This document shows positions 34,801-47,300 of a stretch of 64,000 nucleotides of DNA, one piece after another; within the stretch, counting starts at the first letter, position 1, and each line of letters begins with the position of its first letter. The position numbers were made by a program, and so were the translations under genes. Origin of the DNA: Scatophagus argus. Lineage: Eukaryota > Chordata > Actinopteri > Scatophagidae. The notes below the pieces were generated by a model. That model was given only the letters and a program-made list of their open reading frames with translations, had not been told where the DNA came from and did not search any database. Where the stretch lies: assembly GCF_020382885.2 (NCBI RefSeq), contig NC_058498.1, forward strand, positions 12,498,501 through 12,562,500, written 5' to 3'.

Positions 34801-36762
34801 ATATTGTTGACGTCAGTCTTCAGATGCTCTAGTTTTTGTTTCTCCAGCAACAGCTCCTTCAAAAGACGCTCCATCCTCGCCCGCTGATGGAGCAAGAGAG
34901 CTGGGCAGAACACATCAAACATGAAAAGCTTGAAATTCAACAATAAATATATAGGTTTATGTAAAATCTTGTTTTATTTTAGTGCTCTGCTACAATATAC
35001 AGTCCCAGGACTGACATTAAGGTACATATCTGAAAACACTAAAAGTTCAATGTATTCTTGGTGACAGTTCCAAACACACATCCAATATCAACTCTAACTG
35101 GATATAGTCACAAATATGCAGTACAACAGAAAGAAAAACAAAACAAGAATCCCTTACCTTGTGTGTAGGCATAGTCATCAGAGCCTGAGCTTGAACGTCG
35201 GGGCATTTGCTGAAGCTGACTGGCAACATTCCCTGGTAGAGCCGAGATGGGCAGGATGGGTGCAGGGGCAGTGCTGTGCGCCCCTTGGTCTACAATGTTC
35301 AGAAGAGACTCCGCTTCGGCCACAGGAGGTGAACTAGGTGGCCTCTGGGCCTGGCCTCCTGGCGACACTTTGATTTTGAAGGTGTAGGCCGACTGGCCTG
35401 GTTGAGGAGAGGAGGCAGGGCGAGGCCTTGCAGGGCCCTGATGCTGCAGGTACATGCCTGGGTGGAAGGATGCCGGACCTGGAGTACCACTCATGGTGAT
35501 GCCCCTTGAAGGGGAGCTGGGGGAGGGGCTGTTAGCCATGTAAAGCGCTCCTTGAGGATGGGGGGTATGCACAGGTGAGTTGCTGCGAGGTCGTGGACCC
35601 TCCATGGTAATCTCTATCTGGTTTTTGAGAGAGCTTTTTGTGTGATAGGGCCTATAAACTGCTGGCTGTTGCTGAGGTTGTTGCTGGTGATGGTAGGGCA
35701 TGCTGGGAAGTGTTGGGGAGCTAATAGGGAGGAAGACATATTGCTGGTGCTGGGGTTGCGGCTGGGGCTGTGGCTGTGGTGGCTGTGCCTGATGCTGCGG
35801 GGAGCTGTAAGGCGAGCCATATGTGGGAGTACTGTAGGGGGAATGCTGAGGCTGATATACAGATGCACCTGAGGAGGACCAGGGTGCTGGCTGTGGGCTC
35901 TGGGAGGGTGAAGGTCGAATATACAGAGTGGTGTTAGTACTGTTAGGGTAGTGCCCAGGAGGGATTTGCAAAGCCTGTGGGACATTGGGTATACTTTGCG
36001 AAAGCGTGACTGTTATGGGGTTCATAGTGTAACGTGACACAGGGGGGTACGTGGGAGACATGCCCTGCATTGTGGGTGGAGGAGTGGGCGTGCTAGCCGA
36101 TCGGCTCTGATCGTTCATAAAGAAAGGATTATAACCAGGGGAGGGGGCCACGGCAGCAGGGGCTGACAGTGGCTCAGGGTAGCTGGGCCGCTGAGGTTCA
36201 ATATGACTGTCACTGGTGCTGTGCACTAGGGAGCGCCCTACTCCTGCTGCTCCTCCATTTGTCTTGTTTGCCTCAGAGCCAGGGTACCCCAGACTAATGT
36301 GCAGCATGTGGTTTCGGCTCAGTCGCCCCTCCTCTGGACTGTGATGGAAATCGCCATACAGGTATCTATTACTCTCCTGAGCCAGCAGGAGGCAGCAGAG
36401 ATCCAGGTTATTGTTGTTCTGAGATGGCAAGAGAGAACAGTCTCAGTCATGCAGTCTGTGATGTTGAAATGTTCATCCTACTATTCATAATACATCTTAA
36501 GGGATAACACTAAGTAATCAGGGTAGTACAAACATGGGCAAGATATCCTACAATGAACCAACATTTTACTGTGAATATCACAGTGACTAAACTCCCAAGA
36601 TTCACCAAGCAGCTTTTCTGAGCATATGCAGGAATAAGCGGTGCGTGTATATGTGTGTACCTGCAGAAGGCACTGTGATACTACCCCCTCTGGGATCTCC
36701 GGGAAACGCTGCTTGAGGTCCTGCAGGATGTGGTAGTCGAGCTGAGAGCCTCCCTGCGCCAT
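31874..36762 (-). CDS. tab3: TAK1-binding protein 3 (TGF-beta activated kinase 1 binding protein 3)
   Basis: Adaptor that links K63-linked ubiquitin chains to TAK1 (MAP3K7) in IL-1/TNF/NF-kB signalling. Coding exons on the minus strand: 36762-36661, 36418-35158, 34900-34740, 33572-33479, 32545-32462, 32019-31874. Phases join, giving 615 residues. Domains: a CUE domain at residues 1 to about 50 ([28 protein letters not shown]); a long Pro/Gln/Ser-rich disordered region to about 454; a coiled coil at about 455-540 ([21 protein letters not shown]); and a C-terminal NZF zinc finger at 590-615 with Cys592, 595, 606 and 609 ([20 protein letters not shown]). [17 protein letters not shown] and [12 protein letters not shown] favour TAB3 over TAB2. 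The linker before the zinc finger is shorter than I recall for human TAB3 (about 710 residues). Confidence 0.95.
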
Positions 36763-37545
36763 GCTCAGCCAACATAGAGTCAACGAGCCCAGAGCTACAA
36801 ACACTTGAACAACCAATGTCGTCTCATCCCCTGTAGATGCAGAGATAGACTTCAAAAACTGAAGATAAAACTCATGTGTCATGGAAATGCTCGCAACAAT
36901 CCTATTAGCGCTGTTGCCAAATCGCTGTCACCCCCTCCCGTCACCCATGTATCAGCAGTAATTAAGTTACAGCGAACATATCAATTAAGTGGCCTTTGCA
37001 AGGCATGTCAATCTGAGGTTTAAAAAAACAGCACAAATTATCAACCGAGAGAGACGAAACTGCCAGAATGAAACACATGTACAAAACGGCAAGGCACCGG
37101 CGCTACTGGTATTCATACACAATAGCACGAGTGCTAGCAAAGGTGCCTGACAGTCTGTTGTTGTTTGTTTAGCCATACTGTTGCACCAAGCAACGACGAC
37201 ATACCGTTGCTAGCCAGAAGGCTAGCTATCAGCATCAGTTAGCCTCCGTGCATCACTGTAACAAACACACCGGTGTGCTGTGTGCCTACGACAGTAAACA
37301 ACATTACCAGTCACATTTGCGATGTTAACCGTCACTAAATCAGCATCACAATCCCTTAAACAAGGCAACAGTTCAAGTAACATTAAATCAATTCGTCAAC
37401 TGCTTACCAGCTAACTTTGCTAATGCTAACCATAGCTTGGTCCTGTTGGTTGGTCAGCTGTCACAAGCCTGGGTGTTGATGGATTAGCTAGCTAAACATG
37501 CTAAAGTCAGCGAGCGCTAGCCAATAATGGCGTTATAAAACTTAC

Positions 37546-37745
37546 CATATGGTAAGAGTCTTGCTCATGTCTCAGACCATATTTGAGTCCCGAAGAGAGC
37601 TGTGATATTTCTGAAATGATACGCCGAGGTTTGTCAAATTCTTTGTTTTGGCAAAATAACTTGTAGTTTCACATTCCAACGTCAGGCCCCTGCCACTGAA
37701 TTGCATACGAACAGGCTGTCTATCGCGATAATGTCAGATTTTCCC
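37546..37745 (-). promoter_or_regulatory. tab3: putative tab3 noncoding exon 1 and promoter
   Basis: On the minus strand a strong donor CATATG/GTAAGT ends an exon at 37546, about 0.8 kb upstream of the coding start. The adjacent sequence to about 37745 is the likely transcription start region. A possible acceptor lies shortly before the tab3 ATG. No coding potential was seen in 36763-37545. Confidence 0.45.
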
Positions 37746-38074
37746 GGACCAGGAAGTTGTTCAAATTGGCAGGATCGACGCTCTCAATAGTGCGCATGTC
37801 TGTAAGCCGTGCCCCGCTGGTGATCATGTGGCAGAACTCCATTCATGCTTTTGTTCATTTCTACTCAATAGCCAGAAATTTCATCAAAAAATACACAGTG
37901 ATTCAACATACTGAAGATCTTCTATTCTATCTAATCTATATACCATACCGATAAATATCTTTATGATTTAAGTAATAAATTATAGTTGTTTTTTTGCTTT
38001 TTTTAACTCAAAATTGAAATATTTGTCTGTACGATTGTATTCTACGTGTATGTAGGATGAGTGAGCTACAGGTT

Positions 38075-38136
38075 AATTTTACTTGTACAACTCTGTGTTG
38101 CAAATTTCCCCACTGTGGGACTTATCTTATCTTAAA
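38075..38136 (+). mobile_element. CR1/Rex1-like LINE 3' end
   Basis: CTTGTACAACTCTGTGTTG then CAAATTTCCCCACTGTGGGA and a (TATCT)-type tail match the 3' end of a common fish CR1/Rex1-group LINE. A related 3' end in reverse orientation lies at 49717-49780. Confidence 0.55.
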
Positions 38137-41100
38137 ATGACAGATACACCTTAATTCCTCGATTAATATCGGAACCAGCACACTACAAATCACATTAAAC
38201 ATCACAAATGAAAAACTGTTGTTCACTCCACACTTTCATCATTGCAATAATGTTTCTAATCTTTATTTATAGAGCACTCTCAAAACCCTGCTTACAAAGT
38301 TCTTGACAAAAGGCAGGAAATTAAGATCATCAAGTAATAAAATCGCTTGAATTGAATTTATTCGAATAGAATCAACTGACTTTTGTAAAATCATGATAAA
38401 GCTCTCCTATGTTTTAAGAAGAGATTAAGTCAGTTATTTTTTTACTAATTTACCACTGTTAGATACTAAGTGAACCAACAGTCTTCATTTTATCATGTAC
38501 CGGTAAACTATTAACATTCATGTCATTGCTAGAGATCCCAAATAACATGAAAATATATTAGACACTACACATTGTGCACTGACATTGAGAATAAACAAGT
38601 TTCAAATGAGTTAAGAAAGCGCTAATTTGAACATTTTCAAGAAAAACCAAAAGGGCAGCATAAAAACACCATTAAACACAATAAACAAAATATTATTATT
38701 TGCTACTCCCTTCAAAACTGACTGGAATTCTGCAAAAGCAATCAGGTCTGAACCTTATTGTTTGCACACGATTCTCTGAGAAAGGAAATTAAGCATACAT
38801 GTTAAGGCACTTAGATAGTGTTAAGTGTGCTAAAATGTTTGGATGAGGATGAACTCTTGGTGTCTTTACTCTAAAAGAAGGCTCATCCACCTCATGCTGT
38901 GTGTTTCTCTAGCAACATCATATGTCACATTTCACATGCTCGTATGAGTCTACAGACAGCATAAGCAACAGAAGAGCTCAGTCATCTGATCTAAAGTCAT
39001 TTTGCATGACTTGATAACTGATTCTGGGGTGCTGACTTGAACTCATAATCCCAGTGTAAAACAAAACAGGTTTTGAATGATAGATGAAGCCAAGATGGTC
39101 TGCCTCTGTTTATCTTCTTATCGATTTCATTATTCAGTTTTCAGTCACGTTTGGGCTATGAACAGCCTTTGAAAACAATACAAAAGTAAAGTATATTGAC
39201 TTAGGGCTACGGTGTAATAGATTTAGGCCGTTATCAAAGGGATTAATAGGACATGTAATTAAATACTGTAAGAGCAAAGTTAATATCTGTGTCAGAGGCA
39301 TTTGTCTGTGTGTTTTCACTAGGGGGCAGTGAGAGCTGCATGAATTCAGCACCACAACTGCTCTGTGACAATAACAGGAAGAATCTTGAATGGTTTTCTC
39401 AAAGGAAAATGTTCGTTAATTGATTTCGCAGCTGAGGATGCAAAACACACGCAACCTCTTGCACGATTTCTGCCACAAGAACAGTAAAATTAAAGTGTGT
39501 ATGTGATGACAGAGCATGTGAGCAACTTTTGATTGATGCACAATTATTGTATGTAGGAATCTTTGATAGTGCTGCAGATGGTGCTGTTATGGGACTGTGG
39601 TCAGTTATGGACAGCACCAATGCTCAGCAGTCACTGAGTGGTAGATCTGTCAACAAGCCAGTTATGTGACATTATGTCCCACCTTTGCTAATGACTGTTA
39701 GCTGATAGGGCTGACACTGGGTTTTGGAACTGCAACTAGGACAGGAAGGACAAAGTTAAGGTTTGTTTTAACCATTTCAGACCACATCCTACCTACAGAC
39801 CTAATATTTTTTAATCACAGTATCATAATGTTTAAAATCATATTGATCAATTTTTGCAGTTTTCCCTATAATATTGATTTAAGTTATTTTTATTTTACTC
39901 TACCCTGCGTAATGGGCTCACTGTGACTTTACAGCCGCTTGATGAGTGTTGCCTGTTCTGTCTACAAAGGGCACCTGTTCTATGGCAGAGCTGCTTTTCC
40001 TCCATATAAGAGCTAAGCACTTTAGCAGTCACAGCTGACAAATTATGGTGTGTTTTTGACTGCCTGTGTAGGTCAGGAGAGAAACAACTGAAAAGCAAAC
40101 CTCACAGAAAAGAATACTAATATATTTCAGTGTTAATTTGTTTGAAAGGAATGACTGTTATGACTCTTAAAAATACCTACACCTTGCATTTTGCTTGTTT
40201 TCATATATTTAACAGACGGTGTCATTTCAGCAGTACTAGTTTAACCTTAGTTAACCCCATATGACTGGGTAGCTGCAGGACAAAATATCATAGAGTGAGT
40301 TCATCAACTACAGATCTGCAGCAGAGCATTTGTGAGGTAAGACACTGTTGTTGGACCAAAAGGCCTGGCTCACAATCTCTGTTCCAGTTCATCCCAAAGG
40401 TGTTGGATGTATTGGTACGTATTATGAATTGAAATGGTGGCAGTAGAGGTGCGGGCAGCTGGCACTGGTGTGGTGTACATCCACCAGCACATGATACAGT
40501 TTGACCTGCTGAGCCATTCTACTGGAGCTTCAGCAGGGGGTGTGGACCGTACCACCACAAAAATATATACAGGGGTGCAAGGACTGAGCTGCAGCAGCTG
40601 AAGCTAAGGCCCAGTCTGACTCAGGTTAGCTGTCCTTGCAGTGTTGACAAGTTACCACAACTGTGGTGCTATTTAAAGAAGTCCCCTTGTTGTCCCTGAT
40701 GCCCTGCGGGACTCAGAACAGAGAACAAATGGAGCCCCTTTGCCCTGAGAGTTCACAGAAGGGACCTTCAGCCAATTTATACCTTAATCTGGGCAGGAAG
40801 TGAATAAATGACATGGGTGAAAAGAGCTCCTCCAAAACAATGACATGTCTGCAAAGTGTTAATCGGTTGATCTTTTTCTTCCAGTGGTGCCCTGCATGGC
40901 TCTCAGATTTCACTTCTGAGTACAGTATTAGTTGGAGCTTTGGACCTCTTGTTGGGGGTTTCCCAAAGTTTCAACACTTGGAACTGAGCACAGTAATTGC
41001 TGAAATTATGTAACATTCACTGTTTATCCTGACATTCACCAATAACCTTTGAAAAAAGGGCTTTCACGTGATATTTTACAAGCGAATCCTTGCAAAAAAT

Positions 41101-42329
41101 ATAGTGTGCCAGATATGCTTTTCAGTCAAATGCAATGATTATTTATTCAGAGCTGGAAAATATCTGATGGCAAGATTAAAAATGGGCCTTCTGTGCCACC
41201 TCTCAAAAACATTCCTTGAATACTTGAATGGGGACTTTACTTGGTGGATTTTGTGCCCGGAGCCTGTTTGGTCAGTGAGTCAGCAGCTGTGCTTGGAGCC
41301 ATTAGGGCAGACAAAATGTGTCTGCTGCATGGTTTCTATTTACATCCGCCAACAGAGAACCACTTTCTCATCTTAGATTTAAGGCTCACCCACTGGGAAT
41401 TGTATCACAACTCTATGGTTTATGTTATACTGTATATTTTCTTAAATGTGTGACACACAGAAATGTATGGTTTCTAAGCAGATGTGAAAAACATTCTTGG
41501 CATGCTGAGATGAGTTTCAACAGTCATTGCATATCAGAATGACAGTAATGTCTAGGTTAGGCGGGAAAAAGAAAGGGCAAGCTAGTGATAAGTCGGGAAT
41601 CCTGGCTCTAGTAGGCCAACGAGCAGATACTGATAATGTATGCATTTAGGCTGTCGGCCCCTCAAACAGACCTGACCAGAGGAGGGTCTAGTTTCTTTTG
41701 TACCAGACAATTCAGCTGTTCTTATTTTGGCTGTCCATCACTGGTGAAAATAAATGTGTAAGATAAGTGACCATGGATTATGTTATTATCATCATTAGTC
41801 AGGCACAATACAGCTGTACCAAGTACCAACAATACCAAGAATAAAAACAAAATGCATTAGATAGCCTATTTTAATGGCCCTGGCTTCCTCCCAAACTACC
41901 GCCCTTATTTACTTACACTTAAATAAATCCTCTAACGACTAAACAACAAACCCAGGAGTTTCACAGTAGGAAGTATTAGCTACAGCCATTAATCATAACT
42001 TAAATTTAACAACTGCACCATAATCGAGATATCAAAGTGACATCTCAGGTCATTTTAACCATCTGTGCAATAAATCCCGACAAATTAAAAGTTAAAAACT
42101 CAATAATAGGTCTTATTGATGATTTTTTAAAGACCATTACTAACAGTATTTGTGCAGCTGCGACTGCAAATGATCAGGATGAATCTGTGTGGGCGCATGC
42201 GTGTCTGCGTCCGCGCGCGCACGAGGTGACAGCTGAACCTGCGGCAGGCGCGTGCGGAATGCAGTAACCGGTAGAAAGTAACGGTACTTTTATGGAAACG
42301 ACAACCAGCAGCCAGTCGAGTTGGTTCAC
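38137..42329. other. tab3-nexn divergent intergenic region
   Basis: About 4 kb of mostly AT-rich sequence without credible exons. It contains the Tc1-type transposase scrap at 40361-40412. No long repeats or RNA genes were recognised. Confidence 0.5.
40361..40412 (-). pseudogene. Tc1/mariner transposase C-terminal fragment (decayed)
   Basis: Reading the minus strand gives QHLWDELEQRL, then a stop, then A and R. This fits the conserved Tc1-family transposase block in which an HLWDEL(E/D)RRL core is followed by R-A-R. The in-frame TGA stands where a CGA arginine codon is expected, as from CpG decay. Only about 17 codons can be recognised. Confidence 0.5.
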
Positions 42330-42472
42330 CGAGTGGTCGCATCGTGGATTGTCCTGCTTGGCCTGCGTCTCACTTGTTCTGGTTAATATCGACCCTAAAG
42401 GAGTTCTTTTTTTAAAAGAAAAAAAAAAAACAACAACACACACAATCAGGAGGACGACAGCGCGCTAAAAAG
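42330..42472 (+). promoter_or_regulatory. nexn: putative nexn noncoding exon 1 and CpG-rich promoter
   Basis: A CpG-rich segment at 42190-42260, including CGCGCGCGCACG and CGCATGCG, precedes a good donor (CTAAAAAG/GTAAAC) at 42472. The start-codon exon has a matching acceptor (TTTCAACAG at about 44291-44299). This fits a noncoding first exon spliced across about 1.8 kb. Exon bounds are inferred. Confidence 0.4.
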
Positions 42473-43831
42473 GTAAACTCATATTTTAATAGATGATATG
42501 TGAGAGGAAGGTCTGTAAAACCATAAAATAGACAACATGCAACAAGGTCAAAGCCACGCGAGTTTAATCAAAAGTTAACTTAAACCGATCATACTTCTTA
42601 ATTTTGGCATCAGGTGTCTTAAATTGTAATTATTAAAATTGTTTATTTTAACTGTGGTTATTTACAGCTACAGGTGCTTACAATTCCTGTTCACAAAAGC
42701 CTCTGTGATCAGATATACAGGACTGGAAACACATTATTTATGATAGGATGTAGTAAATTAATCTCTCTCACTATGCCTCAAACTCATTTTTTTCCTGACA
42801 CAGGCTGTCATGATGTCTTGTGCCATGCTGAGTACTGAAATAGTAAACCCCATAATAAGTCGATTTTTTAGTTCAGTGTTGATTTACCAGATGGGAAATT
42901 ATCATCTTAATCATTTTGCCCAGATTCAGCCAAAGGTTAGATCAGAACATTTACGAGAAAGGCAAGTGTTTTTTTGTTGCACTTTTTAATTTATTTATAA
43001 AACCTATTATAACAGAATCTGCAGTTTTATATTCTGAGTCAGAAAATTGTTTTGTTGCAGTTTCAAAATGGCAGGTGAGGATCTAAAGCAGTTGTAAGTT
43101 CAGCCTCTTGACATTCACCTCCACCCTATACAGTCTATGCTTGTTACTAAGATTGAGAATGAAAGATGAGGGGAATTAAAATGATCATAATCAAAAAGCA
43201 ACCTTTCATGGTGAAAATTTGGCAAAACAGCAAGCAATATGCAATCAGAATTGTTTTCAGCAGCAGATGTACTGACCTACTTACTTTGGTCTTTTATTTT
43301 AACTCTACAAAAATAAATGTACACATTCTGTGTGTCTGCATGGATTGAAACATTATGTGGACTCTGAAATTGGAAAATACACCCGATTTATTTCCATCGC
43401 CAGTAAAATGTAAATTTTGTCTCAGTGAGTTGGATATTTTAATTCAACCACAAGCTGAAGCCCGGTGGTCACACAAGGTGGAGTAAGGATTGGTTATGAA
43501 TCAAAAATCACTGTGGTATGGCTATACTTGGTGAAAACACCTTGGTATATAATTCTTCCTTTTCCATTGGATGCTGATCAACAGCATCTTGTGACACAAT
43601 GATCTTCATACCTGAAAATGAAAGGTATTCGAGGACACTGATAAACAGCAGTTTTAGTGTTGGATGACTAACAGTCCAAACAGCTCTCATTCATCCAGTT
43701 GTCTAGCTCTTAGTCTGGCCATTTTGTCAAGGGTCTGTGGGGCGACATGTGGGTGCCAACTTGAGCTCTGTCCAACTGCCTATCACTCATCAGAAATAGC
43801 CATGATCACATGTCCTGGATCCACAAGTGAG

Positions 43832-43841
43832 CTATAAATAG
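43832..43841 (+). promoter_or_regulatory. nexn: MEF2-type site overlapping a TATA-like element
   Basis: CTATAAATAG fits the MEF2 consensus CTA(A/T)4TA(A/G) exactly and also reads as a TATA box. It lies about 0.5 kb upstream of the start codon of the striated-muscle gene nexn. This could mark an internal muscle promoter; that role is inference. Confidence 0.35.
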
Positions 43842-44332
43842 AGGTCAGCAAGCTTCCTTCGCACTCTTTCTCAATATGCAGTGCAGTGGAACAGCTTTTT
43901 TTGCCCATAACTTTGTAGTCAAGAAGTGTTACAAATTAAATCATAAATTAATTGTGAAAAGTAGTACATCAATAGCCTTTCAAATGGCTGTAATATTTAA
44001 ATACAAAAACCATTTTAAAAATCATAGAGTAAATCTAATTATACAAATTATCTGAACAAATAACATTTTAACAATTTAATAAATTGTGCAAAAAGAAGTG
44101 AAAGCACTAACAAACTCTTCTGACCACCAATGAATGAACACTCTGCAAGGGACATTGAGACTGTAATTTAAAAGAAATACACCTGATAATGTGAAGTGTG
44201 ACGCAGAGCAGATTGGCATCAACCACTTGTGACTAATGCAACAAGACACTTAACCTTTGAACCATTCCCGCTTTGGTCGACAGGTAACATTTCAACAGAG
44301 CCTGTTTGTCAACTTGTCATTGTGCTACAAAC

Positions 44333-47300
44333 ATGACTGAGGTGGCGCAGGTTGCGGCCGTAGAGGCCCACGACATGGACGATGTGACAAATGAAGATGA
44401 GCACAGCATGAGTGATGCAGAAAACAAAGAAGATGATATAACACACAAGGAAGAAGATCTTGATAAAGACAACGCAGCTGAGGAGAAAAATAAGATGAGA
44501 GAAGATGAAAAGCCTTGCCACAAGAATGATGCGAAAAGTAATAAGACTGACGAGACACATATAAACGGTGTGGAAGACAAAGAGAGCAGCAAAGAGCAAA
44601 GATCAGAAGCTGTTAATGGAGTACCACAGGACACAGAGACAAACAAGGATGCACAATCTAACCCAAATGAAGACCAGAATATTTCTGATTTGGTACTCAA
44701 GAAAGAGGTGAGTCAGGAATTTAAGCTCATAAGTAGTGAGATTAGTTGAATATTGTCTTTCATAGAAACCATTAAGCTCTGCTGCACAAGGTATTTTAGC
44801 TTATCTTCCCTCCCACTGTCAAACCACAGAAACTCCTCCGGTCCAGAAAGCCGGTGTCCAGAAGCTACGTGCCAAAGCTGAACAAAGATAAGGGGGATGT
44901 GACGAGCAAGTTTGAGGCCATGCAGAAGGCCAGGGAGGAGCGCAGCAGGCAGAGGAACAACGAGGAGCAGCAGAAGAGGAAAGAGCAATTCATCAAGGAG
45001 AGAGAGTGGAATCGCAGGAAGCAGCAGGTCAAAGACAGATAACCCCACTAACCTCCGACTGTGACCTGCATGGCATGATGAGGCATGATGGGGTGACACG
45101 ACTGCCAGTTTGAGTGAGAATTCACTATCTTCTATACACAACATGGTGTTTTACAAAATTAACATATTAATAATCATTCATTTAATTTGACGTTGAACTT
45201 TGGTTTGTACTTGATTTCAAAAGATGGAATATTTTTTAAGGATTGCAATTTTAACCCTATTAATGTGCACAACAAACACTGAAGGACTCAGCTCCACTAG
45301 ACCTCAACACATTATGCAGCCAAGCACAGATTTGCAGGATAATGTATGTAAATTAGTGCTGAACAATTAGTAAATCAATCAAATACTCGATTGACAGAAA
45401 ATTAAAGGGGGACTCCACTGATTTCACACTTCAAAATCTGTTTCTGGTTCCAGTTTCTCAGATGTGGTGATTTGCTGCTTTTCTCTGGTTCATAATGCTG
45501 CAAACTGCATACCTTTTGTTTCTGAACTGTTGATCAAACAAAACAAATGAAAACACAGTGATACGGTGTTACGTGAGTGGATTATCAGTGATACTCAGTG
45601 AGACAGAACGACATCCCCGTGTACAGCCGTCCCATAGCTGGCCAGGCTTGGACACCCACGCTCATCTCCTGTATGTGCAAGAGCACCACAGCCCAATCAG
45701 AGGTGCACCTGCAGGTCACATGATCCAGCTATTAGCAGGGATTAGGCCCTTGTTCTTGCTGGGACCAGCATGGCTCCTGAGTGGCAAAGGAGATGATCCC
45801 AGCTAAACCGTAACCTTACCACCACTCTCCATCTGATCCTCCACAGATAAAAGAACTACTAGCTTCCAGTGATGAGGAAGAAGACGTGAAGCCAGCAAAG
45901 GTAGAAAAATCCTACGTTCCCAAGATCACGGGTAAGACGCATAAAATGGCAGGAAAGATGCGTATTTAGTGAGAGATCTGCGAGGAGGAGGCTGAAGGCT
46001 TGTGCTGTGCTCTGTGAAATTTAAATCACAGGTAGTGTGAAAGGGAAGTTTGCTGAAATGGAAAAACAGAGACAAGAGGAAGAAAGGAAGAGGATGGAAG
46101 AAGAGAGGAAGAAGAGGGAAGCCCAGGACAACATGGAAAAAGCCAAGATAAAGAAGGAATTGGCTCAGAAAGCAGCAGAGGTAAGTAAAACATTTCACCT
46201 CTCACTGGGAAGTGGGACAGCATGTCTAGATGGTTCAGCGCTTCTCTGAAGAGAACGTGTATCTGTAATGATTCAGGTAATCCTCAGCTGCCACTTGGAT
46301 GAGTTATTTTAAGTGGCATTTCAGATCCAAACAGTTGGCAGACGCTGGATAGAGGTCTGAAACCACCAGTAGCATTGTTGACGTGACCAGCATGTGAACT
46401 GATGGTGAATTGTTTGTCGCCTTCATTTCATCTTACTGTGTAAAACTTGTGGTAGTTTGGAAAATGATGTAATGTAAATGAAATGAATATTTCAAATCAG
46501 TGCAGTGCAGAAAGAAGGACTTGAATGGAATTTTGAGGCTTATTATACCTTCAGACAGTGCAATTCATCGGAATGATTACGTAAGTATTCTTGTGCCAGT
46601 AGATAATTACAGGCAATTACATGCTACTTCTTTGCCCTTGTTCTGCTCAGGTATAGTGAGAACACTTGTGAACAATGCTGTATATGTTCAACAGCGACAT
46701 AAAGGGTTTTTATCAACATTGTGGGAGGTTAAACTTAGACATTAAGTAGCCTGGTTTTACAGATTTTATAAACAGTATTTTTCGCCAGAATTGTATTGCT
46801 GGTATGGGTTGAAGAAGGCTTTGAAAACCACACTTAGAGTATGTTATTAGTTCTCTTATAATGTCTTTAATAATATGGAGATACAGTTTTGGCACAGTTA
46901 TTTAGTTCAGTTGGTTCTCTGGAAACTAGTAGCAATTACTGATTTTCAGAGTATTTTGCGCAAAAGAAATTCTTACTCTTTGCTGATAACACACAAAACA
47001 TGTTTCAGGTAGAATTTTATCAGTATTGGAATAATGTGTCACAATTAAAATAATCCTGTTTAATTGTAAGGAAGTACTGACTTGATGACCTAGAAACAAC
47101 TGGACTGCACTGCCAGGTGTAGACAGCATATGACTGGCCTCTGTTTCCCACACCTTCCAGCAACTAAATTAGCTCCAGACCTCCTTGCTGTGACTGAATT
47201 AGACTGCTATCTTAGACTGACACCCATACTCTGACCTACTGCAAATGGTGAGTGACATTAGGACAGTAGAGTTGCCCCCCTTGCCACCCACATGCTCTTA

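Noticed and set aside
31874-36762. TAB2 instead of TAB3
   Set aside because: [27 protein letters not shown] and [12 protein letters not shown] follow TAB3. TAB2 has different residues at these points.
44309-44700. Three minus-strand open frames opposite nexn exon 2
   Set aside because: They are the complement of Glu/Asp/Lys-rich codons (giving Ser, Leu and Phe runs). The sense strand has splice sites and continues into conserved nexilin.
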